This document shows, in pieces, positions 1 to 8,687 of a stretch of 64,000 nt of DNA (its first letter is position 1; each line of letters starts with the position of its first letter). Source of the stretch: an uncultured Lachnospiraceae bacterium (GTDB taxonomy: Bacteria; Bacillota; Clostridia; Lachnospirales; Lachnospiraceae). The position numbers and the translations under genes are program-made. The stretch covers positions 94,699 through 158,698 of the forward strand of contig CAJTTZ010000009.1 of assembly GCA_910579505.1 (NCBI GenBank), in the 5' to 3' direction. The notes beneath the pieces were generated by a model. That model was not told the DNA's origin, ran no database searches, and was given only the letters and a program-made list of their open reading frames with translations.

Positions 1-2
1 GC

Positions 3-872
3 TACGGCGTGATGGGAATATCGGCGATGGCGCTGCTTGGATCAGTGGGTGAGCTGATTCTCTATTCCAAATCAGTGGTCCCGGTGGTCATATCAGGGAT
101 CTTTACGGCGGCGGGGCTGTGGCTCGGCTGTCACGGGACGAGACTTGCGGGCAGGGCGAAACGCTATAAGAGATACGTCGGCATGGTGAAGGATAAGCTG
201 TACTGTTCCATTCAGGAGATGGCGCAGCGGACGGGAAAGAGCGAACGCTTCATCGTGAAGGACTTGCGGCAGATGATTCATCTCGGTATGTTCAAGCAGG
301 CGCATCTGGACCAGAAACAGACCTGTCTGATTGCCAGTGACGAGATGTACGACCAGTATATGCTCGCCCAGAAGAATTATGAGGAGGAGCAGAAAAAGCT
401 GGAGACCGAGAAGCTGGCCGACGAGCGCAGGCAGCAGGAGAGGGAACGTCTGGGCGAGGCGGTGGAAGTGATCGAGGAAGGACAAAGTTATGTGCGGCTG
501 ATCAGGCAGTGCAACGACGAGATTCCCGGTGAGGAAATGTCGGATAAACTGGACCGGCTTGAACTGTTGGTGACGAGGATTTTCGATCAGGTGGAGAAAG
601 AGCCGGAGCTTGCGCCGGAACTCAGAAAGATGTTAAGCTTTTATCTGCCGACCACAAAAAAGCTTCTGGAAGCGTACCGGGATCTGGACAGCCAACAGTT
701 AGACCTGTCCAATATCGAGCAGACGAAGCGGGAGATTGAGACTGCGGTGGACAATATAAACGAAGCCTTTGAAAAGTTTCTGGACGAGCTGTTCCGGGAG
801 AAAGCGTGGGATATCCAGTCGGATATTTCCGCCCTACATACGATACTGAAGCAGGATGGATATTTATCATAA
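3..872 (+). CDS. XpaC family protein, 5'-truncated by window edge
   Basis: The reading frame is open to the first bases of the window, so the N-terminus lies outside; the GTG at 9 is only the first start-like codon. Visible are a hydrophobic segment (about residues 15-40), a stretch with winged-helix character that resembles regulators ('GKSERFIVKDLRQM'), a charged coiled coil and a C-terminal helical part with 'LPTTKKLLEAYRDL', the hallmark of the XpaC family (named for hydrolysis of an indolyl phosphate in Bacillus; true role unknown). A TelA homologue follows 14 bases downstream, and xpaC-telA pairing is common in Firmicutes. The family match is from recognition of motifs, not a search. 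Confidence 0.8.
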   Translation, partial: YGVMGISAMALLGSVGELILYSKSVVPVVISGIFTAAGLWLGCHGTRLAGRAKRYKRYVGMVKDKLYCSIQEMAQRTGKSERFIVKDLRQMIHLGMFKQAHLDQKQTCLIASDEMYDQYMLAQKNYEEEQKKLETEKLADERRQQERERLGEAVEVIEEGQSYVRLIRQCNDEIPGEEMSDKLDRLELLVTRIFDQVEKEPELAPELRKMLSFYLPTTKKLLEAYRDLDSQQLDLSNIEQTKREIETAVDNINEAFEKFLDELFREKAWDIQSDISALHTILKQDGYLS

Positions 873-886
873 ATAAGGAGGGGACT

Positions 887-2041
887 ATGAACGAAATTGA
901 TGTGATGGAGCAGCAGGCGCCGACGCTGGTGTTCGGGGAAGTGGAGGATGCGGTAAAGGACAAGCAGCCTCTTGCGGAGATTCCGCAGATGAAGGAGATG
1001 AAGGAGGAGCTGGACGATTCGGTTCTGAATGAAGAGGAGAAACGGCAGGTGGAGGAGTTTGCGAAGCAGATCGACCTGCACAATTCCACGGCGATTTTAC
1101 AGTACGGTGTAGGCACCCAGAAAAAGATGGCGGATTTTTCCGGCAATGCGCTTGAGAACGTGAAGACGAAAGATCTTGGCGAAGTGGGCGAGATGCTCTC
1201 CGATGTGGTGACGCAGCTGAAGGGATTTGATGAGGAGGAGAAGGGGTTCCTGGGCATCTTCAAGAAGCCTGCGCAGAAGCTGGAAACCATGAAGGCAAAA
1301 TACGCCAAGGCTGAGACGAACGTCAATAAGATCTGTGAGGCGCTTGAGGATAATCAGGTACAGCTTTTGAAGGATATTTCCATTCTGGATAAGATGTATG
1401 ATCTGAATCTGACGTACTTTAAAGAACTTTCCATGTATATACTGGCAGGCAAGAAGAAACTTGCCCAGACGAGAGAGACGGAGCTGCCGCAGCTTCTTGA
1501 GAAGGCGAAGACGAGCGGCCTGCCGGAGGATGCGCAGGCGGCAAGGGATTTGGAAGCGCTCTGCGACCGCTTTGAGAAAAAGCTGCACGACCTGGAACTG
1601 ACCAGAATGGTATCTATCCAGACTGCACCCCAGATCAGGCTGGTGCAGAGCAGCGACACTATGATGGTGGAGAAAATTCAGTCTACTATTGTGAATACCA
1701 TTCCCCTTTGGAAGAGCCAGATGGTGCTTGCGCTCGGTGTGACCCACGTGGAGCAGGCGGCGAGGGCGCAGAGGGAAGTGTCCGATATGACTAACGAACT
1801 TTTGAAGAAAAATGCGGAAGTGCTGAAAGTTTCCGCTATCGAGAGCGCGAAAGAGTCAGAGCGCGGCATCATTGACATGGAGACATTAAAGACCACTAAC
1901 GCGAATTTGATTTCCACGCTGGATGAGGTGATGAAGATCCAGGCTGACGGCAGGGAGAAGAGAAAGGTCGCGGAGGAAGAAATGCGAGTGATGGAGAACG
2001 AATTAAAGACGAAGCTTTTGGAACTCAGTGAAAGGAAGTAA
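887..2041 (+). CDS. TelA family (toxic anion resistance) protein
   Basis: A 384-residue, acidic, almost wholly helical protein with heptad-rich regions and the family signature around 'AQLTRETELPQ'-like and 'WKSQMVLALG' segments (the latter near residue 270). The ATG at 887 is chosen because it follows a strong AAGGAGG site at 876-882; longer in-frame starts would overlap the preceding gene. TelA/YaaN proteins are linked to tellurite, lantibiotic and cell-wall stress tolerance, but the biochemical activity is unknown. It probably forms an operon with the XpaC gene just upstream, and prmA begins 8 bases after its stop. Confidence 0.85.
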   Translation: MNEIDVMEQQAPTLVFGEVEDAVKDKQPLAEIPQMKEMKEELDDSVLNEEEKRQVEEFAKQIDLHNSTAILQYGVGTQKKMADFSGNALENVKTKDLGEVGEMLSDVVTQLKGFDEEEKGFLGIFKKPAQKLETMKAKYAKAETNVNKICEALEDNQVQLLKDISILDKMYDLNLTYFKELSMYILAGKKKLAQTRETELPQLLEKAKTSGLPEDAQAARDLEALCDRFEKKLHDLELTRMVSIQTAPQIRLVQSSDTMMVEKIQSTIVNTIPLWKSQMVLALGVTHVEQAARAQREVSDMTNELLKKNAEVLKVSAIESAKESERGIIDMETLKTTNANLISTLDEVMKIQADGREKRKVAEEEMRVMENELKTKLLELSERK

Positions 2042-2049
2042 AGCAATCC

Positions 2050-3039
2050 ATGAAGTGGATGAAATTCAGGATAAAGACTGTCGTGGAGGCGGAGGATATC
2101 ATTATCAGCGAGCTTTACGACAGAGGGCTTGAGGGGGCACAGATTGAGGACAAAGTGCCCCTTTCGCCGCTCGAAAAGGAGCAGATGTTTGTGGACATTC
2201 TGCCGGAGAGCGAAGAGGATGACGGCACAGCGTTCCTCAGTTTTTTCGTGGAGGAAAAGGAGGACGGAAAACTTGACCTTAGCGGGGAGGAGACGGACAG
2301 GGAGAGCGTTCTTTTAAGAATCGAGGAGGCGCTGGCGGATGTCCGTCTGTTTATGGACATCGGGGAAGGGACTGTCACGGTGTCTGAAACCGAGGATATC
2401 GACTGGATCAATAACTGGAAGCAGTATTTTCACCAGTTTTACATTGACGACCTTCTTGTGATTCCCTCGTGGGAGGAAGTGAAGGAAGAGGATCGGAATA
2501 AGAAGATCCTGCACATTGATCCCGGCACGGCATTCGGTACGGGCATGCATGAGACGACGAGACTCTGTATCGGGCAGATCAAAAAATATGTGACGCCCGA
2601 GACAGAAATTCTGGATGTGGGGACGGGAAGCGGTATTCTCTCGATTATCGCGCTAATGTACGGGGCGGAACACGCTGTAGGTACCGACCTGGATCCCTGT
2701 GCGGTGGAGGCTGTGACGCAGAATAAAGAGGCCAACGGTATTCCGTCGGGGAAGTTTGAACTGCTGATCGGCAATATCATTACCGAAAAGGAAGTGCAGG
2801 ATACGGTCGGCTGCGAATGCTATGATATTGTCGTGGCGAATATTCTGGCAGATGTGCTGGTGCCGCTGACGCCGGTAATTGAACGGTGTCTGAAACCGAG
2901 GGGCATCTATATTACTTCTGGTATTATCGAGGGTAAGGAAGAGCTGGTAGCAGACGCCATGGAAGCGGCGGGGCTTACGGTTCTGGAAGTGAGTGCGCTT
3001 GGTGAATGGCGGTCTGTGACGGGACAGAAAAAGCGGTGA
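2050..3039 (+). CDS. prmA: Ribosomal protein L11 methyltransferase
   Basis: 329 residues, normal length for PrmA, which trimethylates lysines and the N-terminus of ribosomal protein L11 with S-adenosylmethionine. The N-terminal half is the substrate-binding domain; the C-terminal half has the class I SAM-binding motif 'ILDVGTGSGILSI', preceded by the PrmA-typical 'DPGTAFGTGMHETT', and motif IV 'IVVANILADVL'. Start ATG 2050 lies 8 bases after the TelA stop. The order prmA-(vanZ-like)-rsmE places two translation-apparatus methyltransferases together, as is common in Firmicutes where prmA and rsmE are adjacent. Confidence 0.95.
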   Translation: MKWMKFRIKTVVEAEDIIISELYDRGLEGAQIEDKVPLSPLEKEQMFVDILPESEEDDGTAFLSFFVEEKEDGKLDLSGEETDRESVLLRIEEALADVRLFMDIGEGTVTVSETEDIDWINNWKQYFHQFYIDDLLVIPSWEEVKEEDRNKKILHIDPGTAFGTGMHETTRLCIGQIKKYVTPETEILDVGTGSGILSIIALMYGAEHAVGTDLDPCAVEAVTQNKEANGIPSGKFELLIGNIITEKEVQDTVGCECYDIVVANILADVLVPLTPVIERCLKPRGIYITSGIIEGKEELVADAMEAAGLTVLEVSALGEWRSVTGQKKR

Positions 3040-3076
3040 GTGTGGCGGCTTGCAAATAAAATAACAGACGTTTTGA

Positions 3077-3619
3077 ATGGGGCAGGATATGAGGAAAGCG
3101 GAAGAAAAATTCGGAATGGTTTTGCTGAGAAATCTGGCGGGTGTGCTGGCGATTGTGTGGATGTGTGTTATTTTCGCCTTTTCCGCCCAGACAAAAGAAG
3201 AGTCCGGGGCGGTGAGCGAGAGTTTTACTTATCATATGGTAAGTTCCACAAGAACTTTTTTTCACCTTGATTTAAGCGACGAGAGGGTGAAGGAGATTGC
3301 GGACGCTATAGAGGGATTTATCAGAAAGGTAGCCCATATGACGGAGTTTGGCATTTTATCCGTTCTTCTTTACATATGGATTGGACAGTGGGAGATGGGC
3401 TTTTTGCGAAGGGGCGGAACTGCCGCGGCGGCGGCCGCCATCTATGCCGCCACGGACGAGATGCATCAGCTTTTTGTACCGGGACGTTCGGGGCGGTTTT
3501 CGGATGTATGTATTGACAGCGCAGGTGCACTCGCGGGGGTACTTGTGTTTGCGCTGTTCGTTAAGCTTGTGAAGCATGTACACGGGCGCAAATTGAAGCG
3601 CGCGATGCGTGAGGAGTGA
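3077..3619 (+). CDS. VanZ-like membrane protein
   Basis: About 180 residues with an N-terminal membrane segment containing 'FAFSAQTKEESG', then 'FIRKVAHMTEFGILSVLLY', a second and third hydrophobic stretch, and the VanZ signature 'DEMHQLFVPGRSGRFSDV' followed by 'DSAGALAGVLV'. VanZ-family proteins are integral membrane proteins; VanZ itself gives low-level teicoplanin resistance, but chromosomal homologues have no settled function and nothing here suggests a glycopeptide cluster. The second in-frame ATG at 3089 has a better-placed GGGGCAGG upstream and is an alternative start. The gene sits between prmA and rsmE. Confidence 0.85.
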   Translation: MGQDMRKAEEKFGMVLLRNLAGVLAIVWMCVIFAFSAQTKEESGAVSESFTYHMVSSTRTFFHLDLSDERVKEIADAIEGFIRKVAHMTEFGILSVLLYIWIGQWEMGFLRRGGTAAAAAAIYAATDEMHQLFVPGRSGRFSDVCIDSAGALAGVLVFALFVKLVKHVHGRKLKRAMREE

Positions 3620-3629
3620 TGGTTGGGCA

Positions 3630-4367
3630 ATGCATCAGTTTTTTGTGGAACCGTATCAAATTCAGGATAAAAAAGTAATTATTACAGGCAGCGACGTCAA
3701 TCACATGAAAAATGTTCTGCGTCTGAAGGCTGGCGAGGAGATTGCGGTCAGGTGCAGCGGGGACGATAAGGAGTACCGCTGTGGCATTGAGGAGTTTGCG
3801 CAGGATCAGGTCATCTGCTCCCTGCGCTTTATCAGGGAAGAGGGTGTGGAACTGCCCTCAAAAGTTTATCTCTTTCAGGGACTCCCCAAGGCAGATAAGA
3901 TGGAACTTATTGTGCAGAAAGCCGTGGAGCTGGGCGTGTATGAAGTGATCCCTGTGACGGTGAAACGCTGTGTGGTGAAGCTTGACGGGAAGAAGGTGCC
4001 GGCAAAGGTGAGCCGCTGGCAGGGGATTGCCGAGGCGGCGGCAAAACAGAGCAAAAGAGGGGTTGTTCCTGTGGTGAAAGAACCCATGACCATGAAGGAG
4101 GCGGCAGCCTACGCGCGGGGGATGGATGTAAAGCTGATTCCCTACGAGCTTGCCGGGGATATGGCACACACAAAAGAAATCATTGGGGCAATACGCCCCG
4201 GTGAGAGCGTGGCGGTCTTTATCGGACCAGAGGGCGGCTTTGAGGAGGGCGAGGTGGCGGAGGCGCTCGCGGCGGGCATAGAGCCGATCACCCTGGGAAA
4301 AAGAATCCTGCGCACGGAGACGGCAGGACTCACGGTTCTGTCGTGGCTGATGTACCATTTGGAATAA
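3630..4367 (+). CDS. rsmE: 16S rRNA (uracil(1498)-N(3))-methyltransferase RsmE
   Basis: 245 residues from ATG 3630, the start that gives the family N-terminus 'MHQFFVEPYQI'; an upstream in-frame GTG at 3609 would add seven residues overlapping the VanZ gene. RsmE is a SPOUT methyltransferase that methylates U1498 of 16S rRNA. Its knot motifs are clear: 'VFIGPEGGFEEGEV' and 'LGKRILRTETAGL' near the C-terminus, after an N-terminal PUA-like domain. A GAGGAG site at 3611-3616 overlaps the end of the VanZ gene, suggesting co-transcription. Confidence 0.93.
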   Translation: MHQFFVEPYQIQDKKVIITGSDVNHMKNVLRLKAGEEIAVRCSGDDKEYRCGIEEFAQDQVICSLRFIREEGVELPSKVYLFQGLPKADKMELIVQKAVELGVYEVIPVTVKRCVVKLDGKKVPAKVSRWQGIAEAAAKQSKRGVVPVVKEPMTMKEAAAYARGMDVKLIPYELAGDMAHTKEIIGAIRPGESVAVFIGPEGGFEEGEVAEALAAGIEPITLGKRILRTETAGLTVLSWLMYHLE

Positions 4368-4455
4368 TACACATATGTTAAATATATACGCGATGGCACT
4401 GCCGGAGATAAAAAACATATATTAGAGATATAGGGTTTAGGAAGGAAAAACGGTA

Positions 4456-5610
4456 ATGGAAGTATATCTGGATAATTCCGCGACGACAGCCTGTTTTGAG
4501 GAAGCCGCGCAGCTGATGCACAGAATTTTGTGCGAGGATTATGGAAATCCTTCCAGCCTGCACCATAAGGGAGTGGAGGCGGAAGCCTACTTAAGATACG
4601 CGAACGAGACATTTTCAAAAATTTTAAAAACGAATGAAAAAGAGATTTTCTTTACATCAGGTGGAACGGAGTCGGATAATATTGCGCTGGTCGGTGCGGC
4701 GATGGCAAACCACAGAGCGGGCCGTCATCTGATCACCACAAGGATCGAGCATCCGGCGGTACTGCAGCCCATGTCCTATTTGGAGAATCAGGGCTTTGAG
4801 GTAACTTATCTTTCTGTTGACAGACAGGGAAAAATTTGCATGGAGGAGTTGGAGCAGGCGGTCAGGCCGGACACAATTCTTGTCTCCATTATGCATACGA
4901 ACAATGAAATTGGAACAATACAGCCGATTGCAGAGGCGGGGGCGCTCATTAAAAGGAGAAACCCGAAAACGCTTTTTCATGTGGATGCGGTGCAGGGCTT
5001 CGGCAAGGCGCGCATTTATCCCGGCAAAATGCATATTGACATGTTGAGTGTCAGCGGTCATAAGATTCACGGTCCCAAAGGCATCGGTCTGCTTTATATG
5101 CGGGACGGCGCAAAGGTGAGCCCCATCATGTACGGCGGCGGCCAGCAGCGCGGCCTGCGTTCCGGCACAGAAAACCTGCCCGGTATTGCGGGCTTTGCCA
5201 AAGCCGCGGAGCTGGTGTATCAGGATTTGGAGCAGGATGTGGACAGAATGTATGCGCTGCGGGAAATGTTGACTGATAGAGTCAGGGCAATTCCCGACGT
5301 GGTGATCAACGGCTGCCCTGGCAGGGAGGGAGCTCCCCATATCGTGAGTGCTTCTTTCCGGGGCGTCCGCAGCGAGGTGCTTTTGCATGCCTTGGAGGAG
5401 CGCGGAATTTATGTCTCCGCAGGGAGCGCCTGCGCGGCGCATAAACCGCAGCCTTCGGCAACTCTGCGGGCGATAGGCGTTGAGAAGGAATTTTTGGAGT
5501 CTACGATCCGGTTCAGCCTTTCGGGATTCACGACAGAGGAAGAGATTGTGTACACCTGTCAGAATCTGGAAGAGATTGTGCCGAATCTGCGGCGGTATAC
5601 GAGACATTAG
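4456..5610 (+). CDS. Cysteine desulfurase (NifS/IscS-like) paired with ThiI
   Basis: 384-residue PLP enzyme of the aminotransferase V fold that takes sulfur from cysteine as an enzyme-bound persulfide. The PLP lysine lies in 'SGHKIHGPKG' and the catalytic cysteine in 'SAGSACAAHK'; the His of 'RIEHPAV' and the 'HVDAVQGFGK' stretch are also conserved. It is directly followed by thiI after 38 bases, the arrangement of B. subtilis nifZ-thiI, where the desulfurase feeds sulfur to 4-thiouridine synthesis; that role is inferred here. No iscU or sufU lies alongside, which argues against a general Fe-S assembly operon. Start ATG 4456 follows a GGAAGG site. Confidence 0.92.
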   Translation: MEVYLDNSATTACFEEAAQLMHRILCEDYGNPSSLHHKGVEAEAYLRYANETFSKILKTNEKEIFFTSGGTESDNIALVGAAMANHRAGRHLITTRIEHPAVLQPMSYLENQGFEVTYLSVDRQGKICMEELEQAVRPDTILVSIMHTNNEIGTIQPIAEAGALIKRRNPKTLFHVDAVQGFGKARIYPGKMHIDMLSVSGHKIHGPKGIGLLYMRDGAKVSPIMYGGGQQRGLRSGTENLPGIAGFAKAAELVYQDLEQDVDRMYALREMLTDRVRAIPDVVINGCPGREGAPHIVSASFRGVRSEVLLHALEERGIYVSAGSACAAHKPQPSATLRAIGVEKEFLESTIRFSLSGFTTEEEIVYTCQNLEEIVPNLRRYTRH

Positions 5611-5612
5611 GG

Positions 5613-5634
5613 AGAGGGACCGGCAGGTCCCTCT
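5613..5634 (+). other. Intercistronic hairpin between desulfurase gene and thiI
   Basis: A perfect 9-bp inverted repeat (AGAGGGACC / GGTCCCTCT) around a GGCA tetraloop lies 3 bases after the desulfurase stop and before the thiI ribosome binding site. There is no T-run, so it is more likely an mRNA stability or processing element than a terminator. Confidence 0.6.
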
Positions 5635-5648
5635 ATACGGAGGAAACC

Positions 5649-6830
5649 ATGTACAAGTCATTTCTTATAAAATATGCGGAAATAGGCGTCAAAGGAAAAA
5701 ACCGCTACCTGTTTGAAGAGGCCTTGGTGAAACAGATCAAGTATGCGTTGAAAAAGGCGGAGGGCGAGTTTGTGGTGCGCAGGACGGATGGGCGTATCTA
5801 TGTGGACGCGCAGTCTGATTTTGACTTTGATGAAGTGACGGAGAGCTTAAAAAAGGTGTTTGGCATCTCAGGCATCTGCCCCGTTGTCCATGTAGAGGAC
5901 GAAGGGTTTGAAAAACTGGGACAGGATGTGGTGCGCTATATCGGTGACGTGTACCCGGAGCGGAACAAAAGTTTTAAGGTTGCGGCAAGGCGTGCGCGCA
6001 AGAATTACCCGCTTAATTCCATGCAGATCAACGAGGAGCTTGGCGGTGTGATTCTGGATGCTTACCCGGAAATGCACGTGGATGTGCACAACCCGGACAT
6101 CCTTTTGCATGTGGAAATACGGGACAAGATATATCTCTACTCTGAGATCATACCCGGCCCCGGTGGTATGCCCGTGGGGACGGGCGGCAAGGCGATGCTT
6201 CTTTTATCCGGCGGTATTGACTCCCCGGTGGCGGGCTGGATGATCGCCAAGCGCGGGGTGAAGATCGACGCCGTGTATTTCCACGCGCCGCCGTACACAA
6301 GCGAGCGGGCGAAACAGAAAGTGGTGGATCTGGCGAAAAAGGTGGCGGCTTATGCGGGACCTGTCTGGCTGCATGTGATAAATTTCACGGATATTCAGCT
6401 TTATATATATGACAAGTGCCCCCACGATGAGCTGACTATTATCATGCGCCGTTACATGATGCGCATTGCGGAGCACATTGCGAAGGAGACGGATTGTCTG
6501 GGGCTGATTACGGGTGAGAGTATCGGGCAGGTGGCGTCGCAGACCATGGCGAGCCTGGCCGCAACGAACGAGGTGTGTACCATACCTGTCTACAGGCCCC
6601 TGATCGGCTTTGACAAGATGGAGATTGTGGATATTGCGGAAAGAATCGACAGTTATGAGACGTCCATTCTGCCTTATGAGGACTGCTGCACCATTTTTGT
6701 GGCGAAGCATCCTGTGACTAAGCCGAATCTGAATATCATCAAACGGCATGAGCAGAATCTGCAGGAGGGAATTGAGGAGCTGGTGGAGAAGGCGCTGGCG
6801 ACGGACGAGGTGATTGTTGTGCAGACGTGA
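5649..6830 (+). CDS. thiI: tRNA 4-thiouridine synthase ThiI
   Basis: 393 residues: N-terminal ferredoxin-like and THUMP RNA-binding domains, then a PP-loop ATPase with 'LLLSGGIDSPVAGWM' at about residue 182, which adenylates U8 of tRNA before sulfur transfer. It ends without the rhodanese domain present in the E. coli enzyme, as usual in Firmicutes, and the conserved region 'GESIGQVASQTMASL' is present. Start ATG 5649 follows GGAGG. Sulfur is presumably supplied by the desulfurase gene just upstream. Confidence 0.95.
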   Translation: MYKSFLIKYAEIGVKGKNRYLFEEALVKQIKYALKKAEGEFVVRRTDGRIYVDAQSDFDFDEVTESLKKVFGISGICPVVHVEDEGFEKLGQDVVRYIGDVYPERNKSFKVAARRARKNYPLNSMQINEELGGVILDAYPEMHVDVHNPDILLHVEIRDKIYLYSEIIPGPGGMPVGTGGKAMLLLSGGIDSPVAGWMIAKRGVKIDAVYFHAPPYTSERAKQKVVDLAKKVAAYAGPVWLHVINFTDIQLYIYDKCPHDELTIIMRRYMMRIAEHIAKETDCLGLITGESIGQVASQTMASLAATNEVCTIPVYRPLIGFDKMEIVDIAERIDSYETSILPYEDCCTIFVAKHPVTKPNLNIIKRHEQNLQEGIEELVEKALATDEVIVVQT

Positions 6831-6846
6831 TGACATGTTTATGAGG

Positions 6847-6908
6847 AACGGTGGGAGACAATTTCTACGTCGCTTTAAGGGCTCCTTAAGAAATTGTCTC
6901 CCGCCGTT
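6847..6908. repeat. Long imperfect inverted repeat downstream of thiI
   Basis: Two 20-base arms at 6847-6866 and 6889-6908 pair at 20 of 20 positions with one G-U pair; the 22-base loop contains a further short inverted repeat (TTTAAGG / CCTTAA). There is no T-run on either side, so it is not a canonical intrinsic terminator, although it may protect the thiI mRNA 3' end. Confidence 0.8.
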
Positions 6909-6949
6909 GTGCGAAAGTTATGAAAATGTCTGCACAGGATGTGTATATG

Positions 6950-6980
6950 AAAAACAGCCCGGGAATTTCCCGAGCTGCTC
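6950..6980 (-). terminator. Intrinsic terminator of the Crh-like HPr gene
   Basis: Read on the minus strand, the sequence forms a GC-rich stem (CAGCTCGGGAA / TTCCCGGGCTG with minor mismatches) followed by a T5 run. It begins about 30 bases after the stop codon of the minus-strand gene. Confidence 0.75.
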
Positions 6981-7009
6981 TTTACTCTTTGATGTAGCCG
7001 AAGCCGCGA

Positions 7010-7240
7010 TTACATGATGTAGGGCTTCAGTGCTGCCATAACCTCATCCGTGCCGTCTTCTGCGTGGATGTTCAGGTCAATGGGCTTGGACAGATCCAGG
7101 CTGAAGATGCCCATGATGGATTTCGCATCGATAACGTATCTGCCGGATACCAAGTCAAAATCATAATCAAACTTTGTGATATCGTTCACGAAAGATTTAA
7201 CCTTATCGATAGAATTTAAAGAAATCTGTACTGTTTTCAT
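7010..7240 (-). CDS. HPr-like protein lacking the phosphorylatable His (Crh-like)
   Basis: 76 residues with the HPr fold signature 'DAKSIMGIFSLDLS' and the C-terminal 'DGTDEVMAALKPYI'. The loop that in HPr carries the PEP-dependent phosphorylation histidine (consensus GLHARPA) reads 'NSIDKVKSF' and has no His, while the serine equivalent to regulatory Ser46 (Ser41 here) is kept. That combination matches Bacillus Crh, which acts only in HprK/CcpA catabolite control; function here is inferred. The gene stands alone on the minus strand with an AAGGAGG site, a TTGACT/TAGTAT-type promoter upstream and its own terminator. Confidence 0.8.
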   Translation of the reverse strand: MKTVQISLNSIDKVKSFVNDITKFDYDFDLVSGRYVIDAKSIMGIFSLDLSKPIDLNIHAEDGTDEVMAALKPYIM

Positions 7241-7343
7241 TGCGGAATTACCTCCTTTAATTTTTATACCTTCTGGGTATTATACTAAATGTTGGAAGAG
7301 CAAAAGTCAATGATAAAACAATACAAAAAATGCGGGGATTACT

Positions 7344-8687
7344 ATGAAAAGTGTAGCATTACATAATCTGGGCTGTAAGGTAAATGCCTACGAAATGGAC
7401 TTTATGCAACAAATGTTACAAGAAAAGGGATATAAAATTGTATCATTTGATGAAGCGGCTGACATTTATATCGTGAACACCTGTACGGTTACAAATATCG
7501 CGGACAGAAAGAGCAGGCAGATGCTCCATCGGGCAAAAAGGAAGAATCCGAACGCCGTGGTGGTGGCGGTGGGCTGCTATGTGCAGACCGGGCAGGAGGC
7601 GCTTCTTGAGGACGGCGCAGTGGATCTCGCAGTCGGAAATAACCGAAAGAAAGATCTGGTGGAGATTTTGGAGGCATATCTGGCGCGGCGGGGTGACTCA
7701 GCTGAAATACCGGGAGAGGAGGCGGAGCAGTCTGAGCCCGTGATTGATACAATCGACATTGCCCATGCGCCTTACGAGGAGATGACCCTTAGGAAGACGG
7801 CGGAACACACCCGCGCTTACATTAAGATTCAGGACGGGTGCAACCAGTTCTGTTCCTATTGTATTATTCCTTACGCCAGGGGGCGGGTCAGAAGCCGCAT
7901 GGAAGAGGATATTTTGCAGGAGGCCCGGGGCATGGCAGAGGCGGGTTACAGGGAAGTCGTGCTGACAGGCATTCATATCAGCTCCTACGGGATTGACCGG
8001 GGCGGCAGCGAGCTCGTCCGCCTGCTGGAACAGCTTTCTGAAATTGAGGGGGTCGAGAGAATCCGTCTTGGTTCTCTGGAGCCGGGGATTGTGACGGAGG
8101 AATTTGCGTCCCGCATCGGCGCCCTGCCGAAAGTCTGTCCCCACTTTCACCTTTCCCTGCAAAGCGGCAGCGATACCGTGCTTCGCAGGATGAACAGGCG
8201 CTATGATACCACAGGGTACTTGTCGGCGGTGGAGACACTGCGGAAATACTATGTGGACCCGGCAATTACTACGGACGTGATCGTGGGCTTTCCCGGGGAA
8301 ACGGAGGAGGAATTTGCGCAGACAGAGGATTTCCTGCGGCGCGTGGGCTTTTACGAGATGCATATTTTCAAGTATTCCAGACGACAGGGAACCCGCGCGG
8401 CGGCTATGGAAGGGCAGCTTACGGAGGCGGAAAAAGCGGTGAGGAGCGACCGGCTGATAAGTCTGGAACGGGAGATGTCCCGCGCATACCGGGAGACATT
8501 CCTGGGAAAAACAGAGGCAGTTCTTTTTGAGGAGCTTATAGAAAAAGACAGTGTGGCATATTGGGTCGGCCATACCACCCGTTATTTAAAGGTGGCGAGG
8601 AAGGCCGAACGGGGGGAGAATTTGCAAAACCGTATTGTCCCAGGCAGGCTGGCCACCTTTTTGGAGGAGGATGTTCTGTTGAGCTGA
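7344..8687 (+). CDS. mtaB: tRNA (N6-threonylcarbamoyladenosine(37)-C2)-methylthiotransferase MtaB
   Basis: 447 residues, typical for MtaB (YqeV), which turns t6A37 of ANN-decoding tRNAs into ms2t6A. The N-terminal UPF0004 domain has its three cluster cysteines (Cys11, Cys47, Cys78); the radical SAM triad is Cys166, Cys170, Cys173 in 'CNQFCSYC'; a short TRAM domain ends the protein. The 'CNQFCSYCIIPYARG' form distinguishes the MtaB branch from RimO. It is transcribed divergently from the HPr-like gene and stands as a single gene. Confidence 0.93.
   Translation: MKSVALHNLGCKVNAYEMDFMQQMLQEKGYKIVSFDEAADIYIVNTCTVTNIADRKSRQMLHRAKRKNPNAVVVAVGCYVQTGQEALLEDGAVDLAVGNNRKKDLVEILEAYLARRGDSAEIPGEEAEQSEPVIDTIDIAHAPYEEMTLRKTAEHTRAYIKIQDGCNQFCSYCIIPYARGRVRSRMEEDILQEARGMAEAGYREVVLTGIHISSYGIDRGGSELVRLLEQLSEIEGVERIRLGSLEPGIVTEEFASRIGALPKVCPHFHLSLQSGSDTVLRRMNRRYDTTGYLSAVETLRKYYVDPAITTDVIVGFPGETEEEFAQTEDFLRRVGFYEMHIFKYSRRQGTRAAAMEGQLTEAEKAVRSDRLISLEREMSRAYRETFLGKTEAVLFEELIEKDSVAYWVGHTTRYLKVARKAERGENLQNRIVPGRLATFLEEDVLLS

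Noticed and set aside
622..1326. Minus-strand frames across the XpaC/TelA genes
   Set aside because: They are antisense shadows of coiled-coil genes; no ribosome sites or recognisable domains.
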